Source of the DNA: Larix sibirica
Taxonomy: Eukaryota; Streptophyta; Pinopsida; Pinales; Pinaceae
Assembly: GCA_004151065.3 (NCBI GenBank)
Contig: NWUY0300005415.1
Location: 19,910 to 44,984, forward strand
DNA: 25,075 nt
Direction: 5' to 3'
The position numbers and the translations under genes were made by a program. Below are positions 9,718 to 18,891 of the stretch, in pieces (position 1 is the first letter of the stretch; each line of letters begins with the position of its first letter). The notes beneath the pieces are model-generated. The model searched no databases. It worked only from the letters and a program-made list of their open reading frames with translations, and had not been told where the DNA came from.

Positions 9718-10533
9718 AAAAAAGGCCTTTATATCGTATTGTATCTTGCTGCCAAATGTAACCTTGGTGAGGTTTGGGATCCTCTTGGAGGCACTTGATG
9801 AGCTAAGATGTAGTAGAATTAGTTAGCCATTCTTGTTTTGATTCCTTTAACCATTCAGGTATTGGAGAGGACATGGAAACATGTAATCCCTCTTCCTCAT
9901 GTTTCCTTGACAAGGCATCTACCAGAACATTTCCTTTTACCTTTTTGTAGATGATATCATAATCATAGCCAAACATTTTGGTGATCTATTTATGCTTCTC
10001 TAGGTATGAAAACCTTTGCTCCAAAAAGTACTTTAGGATATGGTTGTCTTGATTTGGAAGCGCCACCCTATGAGAAATGGCCTCCATGTGTCAACTACAT
10101 GTAGGATGGCCATCATTTCTTTCTCGTAGGTAGACTTTCTCAAATTCTTGTCACGTAACTATTTACTTGTGAATGTTAAAGGTATTCCTTCTTGCATTAG
10201 AACTGCACCCAAGCCTTTTATGGAGGCATCACATTCCAATACAAAAGTATTAGTAAAAACAGGCACATCTAAGACCGGTGTGGTGCGCATGGCTTTCTTT
10301 AAAACTGAGAATGCTTGTTCTTCTGTTTGGTTCCATGCAAAGGTATTTTTCTTCAGTAGGTTTTTCAATGGGGCTGAAATTTTACCATAGTTCTTTGCAA
10401 ACTTCCTATAGTAGCCTATAATGCCTAAAAACCCGTGTAAGCTCTTCACGGTTTTAGGACGGGGCCATTCTTGCATTGATGCAATATTCACATGGTCCAC
10501 TCTCGCCCCATATTGTCCAACAATGTGACCCAA
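9718..10533 (-). pseudogene. Ty3/gypsy RT connection and RNase H
   Basis: The open stretch 10533-10159 (124 codons) reads through the RT end (GHIVGQYGARVD), the connection GFLGIIGYYRKFAKNY and the Ty3-type RNase H start LECDASIKGLGAVLMQEG, which has the expected catalytic-type Asp. The next stretch, about 10137-10080, gives RKSTYEKEMMAIL, with the expected Glu. Further down (10060-9718) the frame breaks and RNase H and the tether to integrase are only weakly visible. The Met at 10533 is internal to the polyprotein and not a true start. Confidence 0.87.
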
Positions 10534-11329
10534 GTATTCGACCTTTGAGACCCGTAAAGCACATTTGGACTATTTGATGAACAACTAATTGTCCCAAAGG
10601 AGTTGCAAGGCTTTATCAACATGTACATGGGCATCCCAAGTTTTAATGTAAATCAAACTGTCATCAAAGAAACAAACACAAAATCACAAAAATATGGCCT
10701 CAAAATTTTATTCATGAGGCCTTGAAAAGTATATGGGGCATTACATTGTCCAAAGGGCATTACCAAAAACTCATAATGGCTTCCATGTGTCTAGAAAACT
10801 ATCTTTGGAATATTAGCCTATTTCATCCTGATTTGATGGTATCTTGAATGAAGGTCGAGTTTGGTGAAAATTTGGCCCCATGGAGCTCATAAAAATGATC
10901 TTCAATGACTGGGATGGTAAATTTATATTTAATGGTCAACTTATTGAGGGCACGGAAATCATGACACGTGGGCCAATTTCCCTCTTTATTTAAAACCATG
11001 ACCACTAGGGGTGAATATGGGCTAGTGTTGGGATGAATGACTTGTGCCTCTAGTGACTTCTGAAGGATAATTTCAATTTTATTCTTTTGTGAAAATGGGT
11101 GCCTATATGTCCTTACATATGGTGGTTGACTGCCTGGAATCAAGGGAGTACCATGATCATGCTCTCCTCTAGATGGGGGTAAACCCTTTGGTGTCTCAAA
11201 GACTTGATGATGTTTGTCTAAAATCCTCTGTAAATATAGATGGATTTTAGGTGTGGTGATATCTAGAGCCTGGATGGCATGAAAGTCAACAATAATTCCA
11301 GAGTGGCATTTCTTCAATAATTTTTTCAT
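10534..11329 (-). pseudogene. Ty3/gypsy reverse transcriptase, frameshifted
   Basis: The open stretch 11329-10823 covers the N-terminal part: LPPSRGEHDHGTPLIPG, then PPYVRTYRHPFSQKNKIE and NKEGNWPTCHDFRALNKLT, the usual plant gypsy blocks. Near 10850 a frameshift occurs just before the first catalytic Asp; in the neighbouring frame LDLHSRYHQIRMK is visible, followed by a stop. FLVMPFGQ and [12 protein letters not shown] follow near 10760-10705. Motif C reads FFDD (10671-10660) in yet another frame. The catalytic aspartates survive at DNA level, but at least two frameshifts and several stops separate them. This belongs to one gag-pol polyprotein with the neighbours on either side. Confidence 0.9.
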
Positions 11330-11429
11330 CCTATGAGAACTTATGATTTATGGGGAGCTTGCTTAGATCCCTTTGAGGGTGTGAGTACGAGAGTCTTGAG
11401 TAGAGCTCAAGTATAATTTTTTGAATTCC

Positions 11430-12019
11430 ATGGTATCTGACCCCAATTTACATAGCCATTATGCCCCTAAAACTATATCACAACCACCCATATCTATGAA
11501 CAACATATGAATTTTGACATGATAATCACCCAATTGGCGGTTTCACAATTTCACAATGCCCCCCATATTTCATCATCCCACCATTAGCTACCATAATTTG
11601 AAAATTGGGAACCGAGTGGATATAACAATGGATTTTTCAGACAATCTTTGGTGAATAAGGTTGTCAGTTCTTCCATTTTCAATGAAGAATACCACTTTGC
11701 GATGCTTGATGTAACCCAAAAGTTTCAAGGTTTGTGGGGCTGAAGTACCGAATAAAACAGGAAGAGAGAGGAGTGGTTCTTCTTGATGGAATTTGGGTTC
11801 CGCTTCTTCTTGCATGGGAGGAGTTTGGTCAATAGCCTCAAACTTATGGGTATATTGCACAACGATGTCTTTAGAATGGGTAGGAGTTGTCACAACAATT
11901 TGAAATAACTTTTTTTCTTTGCATTTATGACATGGAGCATACTTTTCATCACAATTATAGTAGAGTCCCCGTCTTTGTTGGTCTACCACTTCTGATGGAG
12001 ACAAACTATGTACTTTCAA
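11430..12019 (-). pseudogene. Ty3/gypsy gag C-terminus (zinc knuckle) and aspartic protease, inactivated
   Basis: The 143-codon open stretch 12019-11588 starts with the end of gag: residues 19-33, LYYNCDEKYAPCHKC, match the plant gypsy knuckle CYKCDEK...GHKC, but the first Cys is Tyr and the Gly is Cys. The protease follows: GTSAPQTLKLLGYI (residues 91-104), then IENGRT at 113-118, where the family has I/L-DSGST. The catalytic Asp and the Ser are thus Glu and Asn (11680-11672). The fragment VKIHMLFIDMGGCDIVLG near 11518-11465, in another frame after a stop, is the protease end (GGCDVVLG). The N-terminal Met is internal: the same frame continues upstream into gag through two stops. Confidence 0.85.
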
Positions 12020-12046
12020 GGGAGGAGAAGGAATTGTGCTTTAGGA

Positions 12047-13092
12047 ACTGACCTATGTAGGGCGTGGATGAGGAATGAAAGAGGGTTTGTTGGTTTGTGC
12101 ATTGATCATTGTCTCTGCTTCTAAATCCCTCTGTGATGCCTCCAACCAGGTAATAGAATGTTGCATTCTAACTCGTGCTTTAATTTCCTCCTTGAGGACA
12201 CTAATGAAACATTATTTATAGAAATAATTAGTTAAGTTCTTTGTATGAATGACTATTTGCTCAAAGGCTAAGATAAAGTTTGTGATTGATCCCATTTGGT
12301 GTAACTTGGTAAGCCACCCCAAATAGTGAGTATCTCGCTCAAAACATGCATCAAGAGATTTAACAAATAGACTTCAAGTTATGAATTTCCCATACGATTT
12401 TTATGCCATTGCCACCATTGGCATGATTCTGGATCTATAAGACCCCCAACTTAAGTTTGATCATGTCATCAATAATACCATGAAGGGAAAAGTAATGTTC
12501 CATTTGGGTGACCCATTTCGTTGAGTTAGAACCATCAAATTTGTTAAAGTCCACTCTAGGAAAATGGTTCCAAACATGATTATCCATGGAGAGTGGTTTA
12601 TGGATGTGAGGATCTAGAGGGTTTGGATAATTTCTAAATATTCTCGAGTGATATGTTTCTTCCTGGTGTGGCACACTTTGTTGTGTATTCCAAGGTATTT
12701 ATTCATGAGGTGATATCTGAGCTAGTATACAATCCAAGTTTTGGTATAGGATTCTTATTTCCTCTTGAAATTTTTGAATCCTCGGGATGCTGATTTCCTC
12801 TCAAAGTTTCTGAAACTGTCCCATATATCGGTCATCATTTTCTTGGATTTTGTCCCTAAGGTTCTTGTATTGTTCATCTAGTGCATCGAACTTTGTGACA
12901 TTAGAGTGAGTATTCATGTTGTCTAGGGTCTTGCAAGGTGGTCTATAAGGAGGACCATCCACCATGGGATGGTTGGTGGATAGCCAAGGTTTATAGGGTC
13001 CCGAAGATGAGGGAGTGTAAGGTGATATAGATCTATGATATACGTGTGATGTATAATAGTAGGACTTGTCCCAATATATTAGGGCACTAACT
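12047..13092 (-). pseudogene. Ty3/gypsy gag, degenerate
   Basis: The frame can be followed from about 13092 (IYWDKSYYYTS...), through a Pro/Ser/Tyr-rich stretch, past a possible Met at 12917, into a charged, probably coiled-coil stretch (DEQYKNLRDKIQENDDRY). It has in-frame stops after QKL and SPHE. The open part 12674-12435 carries FNKFDGSNSTKWVTQMEHYF, the start of the Retrotrans_gag domain. After a stop and frameshift, the rest of that domain (GWLTKLHQMGSITNFILAF) lies at about 12322-12060. In this copy a nonsense change at 12214 (TAA for GAA) breaks it; the C3 copy keeps that codon. I could not identify a true start codon. Gag would form the virus-like particle. Confidence 0.82.
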
Positions 13093-13322
13093 AAGGCGGC
13101 TAGACCATTCCCTTATCCATACTACTCAAGTGACCGGGTACTAGAGAGTGATCTCCTCGAGTGTTGTTCTTAGTGTACTATAGAAACAAGACAATCAATT
13201 AGTTTATCTAAGGTTGGTTCCAGGTACACCTATTGGAATTTTGATATATCTAAGGGTACGTGGAAGTACCTATGTATTTTCTGTGTGTATGCTTCCCCAA
13301 CCACAGGTTTACTTGTTGAACG

Positions 13323-13340
13323 GTGTGTGTGTGTGTGTGT
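13323..13340. repeat. (GT)9 microsatellite
   Basis: Nine GT units in C2; eleven at the matching place in C3 (17413-17434). This accounts for the whole 4-bp length difference between the two copies of overlap block 2. Confidence 0.95.
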
Positions 13341-13879
13341 TATTTAAATATGCTAAAACACGTCTCTAAAATAAATTAAATATTGAACTCGCTAACCCCA
13401 GAAAGAGATTTATAATTATTGGAAAATAACTTACTTTCCAAGGTAGGCCAAGATTTAGAACTAAGCACAACTCCTTATAAACCTTGATTTGAAGACTATT
13501 TGGAAGATTGTGTACTCTGAAATGTATACATCTCTGAGTCTAAATTTTTGCTCTGCAGTATTCTGATAGTCTACTTTGAAATGCCACAAGTTTTACTGAA
13601 TTATGATGTGCCAAGCAAAAATTAGGGTAATTTTCCCAAGACTTGTTTATTTTGGCCTTCTTATAAGGAGAACTTGTACAACCTACCAAAAATCCAATTT
13701 TTTAGGTAAAAAACTGAAATTGTTGCAAAAAATACTCTAGTATTTCTTCTTTCCAATACAATCGATGGCTCTCAATTTTTAGCTTGAAAACCTTAGTTAT
13801 AACATTTTTATCTAGAACACTTGTTTAAGGCTGGTTTTTGGTCTATTCAAAATGCCTAACATACAAAGAGTCTATCTAC

Positions 13880-14226
13880 AAAAGTGTAGCAACCCAAAAG
13901 TTAAAATTAGGACACAAGTTACCTCCCTATGTCCTTTCTATACCCTGTGATTTTTAGACCCCGAAACTTCACATAAAAAAATGGAGCGAAAATTCCACGA
14001 TGACTCATTTGAAAGAGACAAACCCTAGGAAAAAACTTTCACATAGTACATATCCAAAAGTATAGCAAACCAGAAGTTGAAATTCAAACACAAGCTACCT
14101 CCATGTGTCTTGTTTGTACCTTTTGAATTTCAGATCTTGAAACTAGGCAAAAAAAAATGGAGTGAATATTTCAAGATGACTCATTTGAAAGAGACAAACC
14201 CTATAAAATTCTTCCTTTTTGGCCCG
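13880..14226. repeat. Tandem direct repeat, 176-bp period
   Basis: Unit one, 13880-14055, begins AAAAGTGTAGCAA. Unit two, from 14056, begins AAAAGTATAGCAA. Both contain the same ordered blocks, including ATGACTCATTTGAAAGAG and GACAAACCCTA, at 176-bp spacing. By eye they are roughly 80% identical. They lie in the leader just internal to the PBS. Copy at 17974-18320. Confidence 0.85.
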
Positions 14227-14233
14227 AGAAGGA

Positions 14234-14245
14234 GATCTTATACCA
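14234..14245 (-). other. Primer-binding site, initiator Met tRNA type
   Basis: The - strand reads TGGTATAAGATC, 10 of 12 matches to TGGTATCAGAGC, which is complementary to the 3' end of plant initiator Met tRNA. It lies two bases inside the 5' LTR, as expected for the minus-strand primer site. Confidence 0.8.
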
Positions 14246-14247
14246 CT

Positions 14248-14609
14248 TGGAATATGCTTAAACCCATAAATTTAGAGAAAAGATAAAAAAAAATTACAAG
14301 AGAGAATAGATAAAATAGATAGCATGCAATGTTCACTTTACTCTTAAAGGGGGAAACCTCCAAGAGAAAAACTCCAAATACAATGATAATTCTTAACTAA
14401 AAATCACATATCTTATACTTTGTCAATAGTGCTTCAATAACCAAAGTCTTAACTACTCGTGGTCCCACTATTAATGAGGGTCAACCACATATGGGCCTTT
14501 ATTTAATAAAGATGGCACTTTTGCGTTAAGTCACTACCCACTAACTATCTAGTGGGCCTTATGGCCTTGTACATTGACAAAGTAGGGGGGTTAGGGTAGG
14601 GCCCTACCG
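14248..14609 (-). repeat. 5' LTR (C2 copy)
   Basis: 362 bp, aligning end to end with the 3' LTR. The inner end is TGG... on the + strand (CCA on the - strand). The outer end has decayed from TGTTAGGG to CGGTAGGG. Identity to the 3' LTR is roughly 80-85% by eye, which implies an old insertion. Confidence 0.88.
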
Positions 14610-14614
14610 ATATT
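14610..14614. repeat. Target-site duplication, right copy (C2)
   Basis: ATATT directly follows the 5' LTR, matching 8047-8051. The next 29 bases to the N (14615-14643) are LINE-A RNase H sequence, the same as 18709-18737. Confidence 0.88.
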
Positions 14615-14643
14615 TATGGGGATTCTAGTTTGCTAATTAATTG

Positions 14644-14644
14644 N
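14644..14644. other. Assembly join 2 (single N)
   Basis: The left side ends in LINE-A sequence that continues properly at 18738. The right side jumps back to the sequence of 10555, inside the RT region. Unmerged contig overlap. Confidence 0.95.
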
Positions 14645-14912
14645 TAAAGCACATTTGGACTATTTGATGAACAACTAATTGTCCCAAAGGAGTTGCAAGG
14701 CTTTATCAACATGTACATGGGCATCCCAAGTTTTAATGTAAATCAAACTGTCATCAAAGAAACAAACACAAAATCACAAAAATATGGCCTCAAAATTTTA
14801 TTCATGAGGCCTTGAAAAGTATATGGGGCATTACATTGTCCAAAGGGCATTACCAAAAACTCATAATGGCTTCCATGTGTCTAGAAAACTATCTTTGGAA
14901 TATTAGCCTATT

Positions 14913-15419
14913 TCATCCTGATTTGATGGTATCTTGAATGAAGGTCGAGTTTGGTGAAAATTTGGCCCCATGGAGCTCATAAAAATGATCTTCAATGACT
15001 GGGATGGTAAATTTATATTTAATGGTCAACTTATTGAGGGCACGGAAATCATGACACGTGGGCCAATTTCCCTCTTTATTTAAAACCATGACCACTAGGG
15101 GTGAATATGGGCTAGTGTTGGGATGAATGACTTGTGCCTCTAGTGACTTCTGAAGGATAATTTCAATTTTATTCTTTTGTGAAAATGGGTGCCTATATGT
15201 CCTTACATATGGTGGTTGACTGCCTGGAATCAAGGGAGTACCATGATCATGCTCTCCTCTAGATGGGGGTAAACCCTTTGGTGTCTCAAAGACTTGATGA
15301 TGTTTGTCTAAAATCCTCTGTAAATATAGATGGATTTTAGGTGTGGTGATATCTAGAGCCTGGATGGCATGAAAGTCAACAATAATTCCAGAGTGGCATT
15401 TCTTCAATAATTTTTTCAT
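14913..15419 (-). pseudogene. Ty3/gypsy RT, N-terminal part (C3 copy)
   Basis: Identical in translation to 10823-11329 (168 codons): LPPSRGEHDHG, then VRTYRHPFSQKNKIE and CHDFRALNKLT. It has the same frameshift before the first catalytic Asp. The motif C region, FFDD, follows at about 14761-14750. Confidence 0.9.
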
Positions 15420-15519
15420 CCTATGAGAACTTATGATTTATGGGGAGCTTGCTTAGATCCCTTTGAGGGTGTGAGTACGAGAGTCTTGAGTAGAGCTCAA
15501 GTATAATTTTTTGAATTCC

Positions 15520-16109
15520 ATGGTATCTGACCCCAATTTACATAGCCATTATGCCCCTAAAACTATATCACAACCACCCATATCTATGAACAACATATGA
15601 ATTTTGACATGATAATCACCCAATTGGCGGTTTCACAATTTCACAATGCCCCCCATATTTCATCATCCCACCATTAGCTACCATAATTTGAAAATTGGGA
15701 ACCGAGTGGATATAACAATGGATTTTTCAGACAATCTTTGGTGAATAAGGTTGTCAGTTCTTCCATTTTCAATGAAGAATACCACTTTGCGATGCTTGAT
15801 GTAACCCAAAAGTTTCAAGGTTTGTGGGGCTGAAGTACCGAATAAAACAGGAAGAGAGAGGAGTGGTTCTTCTTGATGGAATTTGGGTTCCGCTTCTTCT
15901 TGCATGGGAGGAGTTTGGTCAATAGCCTCAAACTTATGGGTATATTGCACAACGATGTCTTTAGAATGGGTAGGAGTTGTCACAACAATTTGAAATAACT
16001 TTTTTTCTTTGCATTTATGACATGGAGCATACTTTTCATCACAATTATAGTAGAGTCCCCGTCTTTGTTGGTCTACCACTTCTGATGGAGACAAACTATG
16101 TACTTTCAA
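15520..16109 (-). pseudogene. Zinc knuckle and protease (C3 copy)
   Basis: Repeat of 11430-12019 with the same ENG in place of DSG (near 15770-15762) and the same broken knuckle. The translation 16109-15678 is identical to the C2 copy. Confidence 0.88.
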
Positions 16110-16136
16110 GGGAGGAGAAGGAATTGTGCTTTAGGA

Positions 16137-17182
16137 ACTGACCTATGTAGGGCGTGGATGAGGAATGAAAGAGGGTTTGTTGGTTTGTGCATTGATCATT
16201 GTCTCTGCTTCTAAATCCCTCTGTGATGCCTCCAACCAGGTAATAGAATGTTGCATTCTAACTCGTGCTTTAATTTCCTCCTTGAGGACACTAATGAAAC
16301 ATTCTTTATAGAAATAATTAGTTAAGTTCTTTGTTTGAATGACTATTTGCTCAAAGGCTAAGATAAAGTTTGTGATTGATCCCATTTGGTGTAACTTGGT
16401 AAGCCACCCCAAATAGTGAGTATCTCGCTCAAAACATGCATCAAGAGATTTAACAAATAGACTTCAAGTTATGAATTTCCCATACGATTTTTATGCCATT
16501 GCCACCATTGGCATGATTCTGGATCTATAAGACCCCCAACTTAAGTTTGATCATGTCATCAATAATACCATGAAGGGAAAAGTAATGTTCCATTTGGGTG
16601 ACCCATTTCGTTGAGTTAGAACCATCAAATTTGTTAAAGTCCACTCTAGGAAAATGGTTCCAAACATGATTATCCATGGAGAGTGGTTTATGGATGTGAG
16701 GATCTAGAGGGTTTGGATAATTTCTAAATATTCTCGAGTGATATGTTTCTTCCTGGTGTGGCACACTTTGTTGTGTATTCCAAGGTATTTATTCATGAGG
16801 TGATATCTGAGCTAGTATACAATCCAAGTTTTGGTATAGGATTCTTATTTCCTCTTGAAATTTTTGAATCCTCGGGATGCTGATTTCCTCTCAAAGTTTC
16901 TGAAACTGTCCCATATATCGGTCATCATTTTCTTGGATTTTGTCCCTAAGGTTCTTGTATTGTTCATCTAGTGCATCGAACTTTGTGACATTAGAGTGAG
17001 TATTCATGTTGTCTAGGGTCTTGCAAGGTGGTCTATAAGGAGGACCATCCACCATGGGATGGTTGGTGGATAGCCAAGGTTTATAGGGTCCCGAAGATGA
17101 GGGAGTGTAAGGTGATATAGATCTATGATATACGTGTGATGTATAATAGTAGGACTTGTCCCAATATATTAGGGCACTAACT
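16137..17182 (-). pseudogene. Ty3/gypsy gag (C3 copy)
   Basis: Repeat of 12047-13092. Here the second half of the Retrotrans_gag domain is open for 89 codons (16412-16143: GWLTKLHQMGS...NYFYKECFISVLKEEIKA...), because the codon that is TAA in C2 is GAA here (16304). The FDGSNSTKWVTQMEHYF half is at 16764-16525 in a different frame. After PRPT two in-frame stops separate this stretch from the knuckle at 16109. Confidence 0.85.
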
Positions 17183-18327
17183 AAGGCGGCTAGACCATTC
17201 CCTTATCCATACTACTCAAGTGACCGGGTACTAGAGAGTGATCTCCTCGAGTGTTGTTCTTAGTGTACTATAGAAACAAGACAATCAATTAGTTTATCTA
17301 AGGTTGGTTCCAGGTACACCTATTGGAATTTTGATATATCTGAGGGTACGTGGAAGTACCTATGTATTTTTTGTGTGTATGCTTCCCCAACCACATGTTT
17401 ACTTGTTGAACGGTGTGTGTGTGTGTGTGTGTGTTATTTAAATATGCTAAAACACGTCTCTAAAATAAATTAAATATTGAACTCGCTAACCCCAGAAAGA
17501 GATTTATAATTATTGGAAAATAACTTACTTTCCAAGGTAGGCCAAGATTTAGAACTAAGCACAACTCCTTATAAACCTTGATTTGAAGACTATTTGGAAG
17601 ATTGTGTACTCTGAAATGTATACATCTCTGAGTCTAAATTTTTGCTCTGCAGTATTCTGATAGTCTACTTTGAAATGCCACAAGTTTTACTGAATTATGA
17701 TGTGCCAAGCAAAAATTAGGGTAATTTTCCCAAGACTTGTTTATTTTGGCCTTCTTATAAGGAGAACTTGTACAACCTACCAAAAATCCAATTTTTTAGG
17801 TAAAAAACTGAAATTGTTGCAAAAAATACTCTAGTATTTCTTCTTTCCAATACAATCGATGGCTCTCAATTTTTAGCTTGAAAACCTTAGTTATAACATT
17901 TTTATCTAGAACACTTGTTTAAGGCTGGTTTTTGGTCTATTCAAAATTCCTAACATACAAAGAGTCTATCTACAAAAGTGTAGCAACCCAAAAGTTAAAA
18001 TTAGGACACAAGTTACCTCCCTATGTCCTTTCTATACCCTGTGATTTTTAGACCCCGAAACTTCACATAAAAAAATGGAGCGAAAATTCCACGATGACTC
18101 ATTTGAAAGAGACAAACCCTAGGAAAAAACTTTCACATAGTACATATCCAAAAGTATAGCAAACCAGAAGTTGAAATTCAAACACAAGCTACCTCCATGT
18201 GTCTTGTTTGTACCTTTTGAATTTCAGATCTTGAAACTAGGCCAAAAAAAATGGAGTGAATATTTCAAGATGACTCATTTGAAAGAGACAAACCCTATAA
18301 AATTCTTCCTTTTTGGCCCGAGAAGGA
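17183..18327 (-). other. Long 5' leader (C3 copy)
   Basis: Repeat of 13093-14233 with the longer (GT)11 tract and the 176-bp tandem repeat at 17974-18320. No coding similarity. Confidence 0.7.
17413..17434. repeat. (GT)11 microsatellite
   Basis: Eleven GT units, against nine in the C2 copy at 13323-13340. Confidence 0.95.
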
Positions 18328-18339
18328 GATCTTATACCA
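18328..18339 (-). other. Primer-binding site (C3 copy)
   Basis: TGGTATAAGATC on the - strand, two bases inside the LTR; same as 14234-14245. Confidence 0.8.
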
Positions 18340-18341
18340 CT

Positions 18342-18703
18342 TGGAATATGCTTAAACCCATAAATTTAGAGAAAAGATAAAAAAAAATTACAAGAGAGAA
18401 TAGATAAAATAGATAGCATGCAATGTTCACTTTACTCTTAAAGGGGGAAACCTCCAAGAGAAAAACTCCAAATACAATGATAATTCTTAACTAAAAATCA
18501 CATATCTTATACTTTGTCAATAGTGCTTCAATAACCAAAGTCTTAACTACTCGTGGTCCCACTATTAATGAGGGTCAACCACCTAGGGGCCTTTATTTAA
18601 TAAAGATGGCACTTTTGCGTTAAGTCACTACCCACTAACTATCTAATGGGCCTTATGGCCTTGTACATTGACAAAGTAGGGGGGTTAGGGTAGGGCCCTA
18701 CCG
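18342..18703 (-). repeat. 5' LTR (C3 copy)
   Basis: Repeat of 14248-14609, followed by the TSD ATATT at 18704-18708 and LINE-A sequence. Confidence 0.88.
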
Positions 18704-18891
18704 ATATTTATGGGGATTCTAGTTTGCTAATTAATTGGATGAAGGGTAATGGTCATCTATTGAATATATCTCTTAGGCGCATTAGATATCACTTAAAAGA
18801 GGTGGTGTTTGTCTTTAAATATACTTCATTTTCATATGTATATAGAGAATACAATGTGGAGGTGACTACTTTATCAAAGGACGGTCAATAA
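18704..18891 (+). pseudogene. LINE-A RNase H, C-terminal half, right of the insertion
   Basis: After the TSD ATATT (18704-18708), 60 codons are open from 18709 to the TAA at 18889-18891. They start YGDSSLLINW, the strand with the catalytic Asp of plant LINE RNase H, and end YVYREYNVEVTTLSKDGQ, matching the family ending H(V/I)-x-REYNxxADxLSKxG. The other half of the domain is at 2761-2826 (and 7986-8051), in the same frame once a single ATATT is counted. The TAA comes where plant LINE ORF2 usually ends, so this may be the original stop or close to it. AD has become VT, so some decay is visible. Confidence 0.82.

Larger units (their letters stand above)
5297..10520. repeat. Overlap block 1, second copy (start of C2)
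   Basis: Near-identical repeat of 72-5295 at offset 5225. It contains the AT-rich flank (5297-6094, no gene seen), LINE-A left part and the 3' half of the Ty3/gypsy element. The few SNPs fit allelic differences or consensus errors. Confidence 0.93.
13093..14233 (-). other. Long 5' leader between PBS and gag
   Basis: About 1.1 kb with no coding similarity on either strand. It contains a (GT)9 microsatellite (13323-13340) and a two-copy 176-bp tandem repeat next to the PBS (13880-14226). The + strand open stretch 14077-14286 has no protein similarity and crosses the PBS and LTR border. Confidence 0.7.
8052..14609 (-). mobile_element. Complete but degenerate Ty3/gypsy LTR retrotransposon
   Basis: C2 alone holds the whole 6558-bp element on the - strand: 5' LTR 14609-14248, PBS 14245-14234, about 1.1 kb leader, gag (about 13092-12047), protease (12019-11430), RT (11329-10534), RNase H (10533-9718), integrase (9717-8601), chromodomain (8600-8425), PPT 8420-8411 and 3' LTR 8408-8052. 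The order PR-RT-RH-IN is the Ty3/gypsy order, and a chromodomain after integrase marks the plant chromovirus group. A 5-bp TSD flanks it. There is no env-like frame between integrase and 3' LTR. LTR divergence and many stops indicate an old insertion. It sits inside LINE-A RNase H. Confidence 0.93.
10555..14643. repeat. Overlap block 2, first copy (end of C2)
   Basis: These 4089 bases recur at 14645-18737, offset 4090 up to the GT microsatellite and 4094 after it. About ten substitutions were seen (for example 12214, 12246, 13253, 13857, 14485). The repeat stops exactly at the N at 14644. Confidence 0.93.
14645..18703 (-). mobile_element. Ty3/gypsy element, 5' part only (C3)
   Basis: The repeat of 10555-14609: 5' LTR, PBS, leader, gag, protease and most of RT. 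It is cut at the N at 14644 by the assembly, not by deletion. Confidence 0.9.
14645..18737. repeat. Overlap block 2, second copy (start of C3)
   Basis: Near-identical to 10555-14643, longer by two GT units. At two of the differing LTR positions (near 18583 and 18645) this copy agrees with the 3' LTR, so the C2 states look derived or erroneous. Confidence 0.93.

Noticed and set aside
13880-14226. CRISPR-like or satellite array
   Set aside because: Only two diverged 176-bp units without spacers, inside a plant retrotransposon leader.
14077-14286. 69-codon + strand open stretch
   Set aside because: It runs through the tandem repeat, PBS and LTR border, has no similarity, and lies antisense to the element leader.
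72-18737. Genuine tandem segmental duplication containing three Ty3/gypsy elements
   Set aside because: Repeat borders coincide exactly with single N bases, the copies are near identical while the LTRs are old, and the flanks only make sense when each overlap is collapsed.
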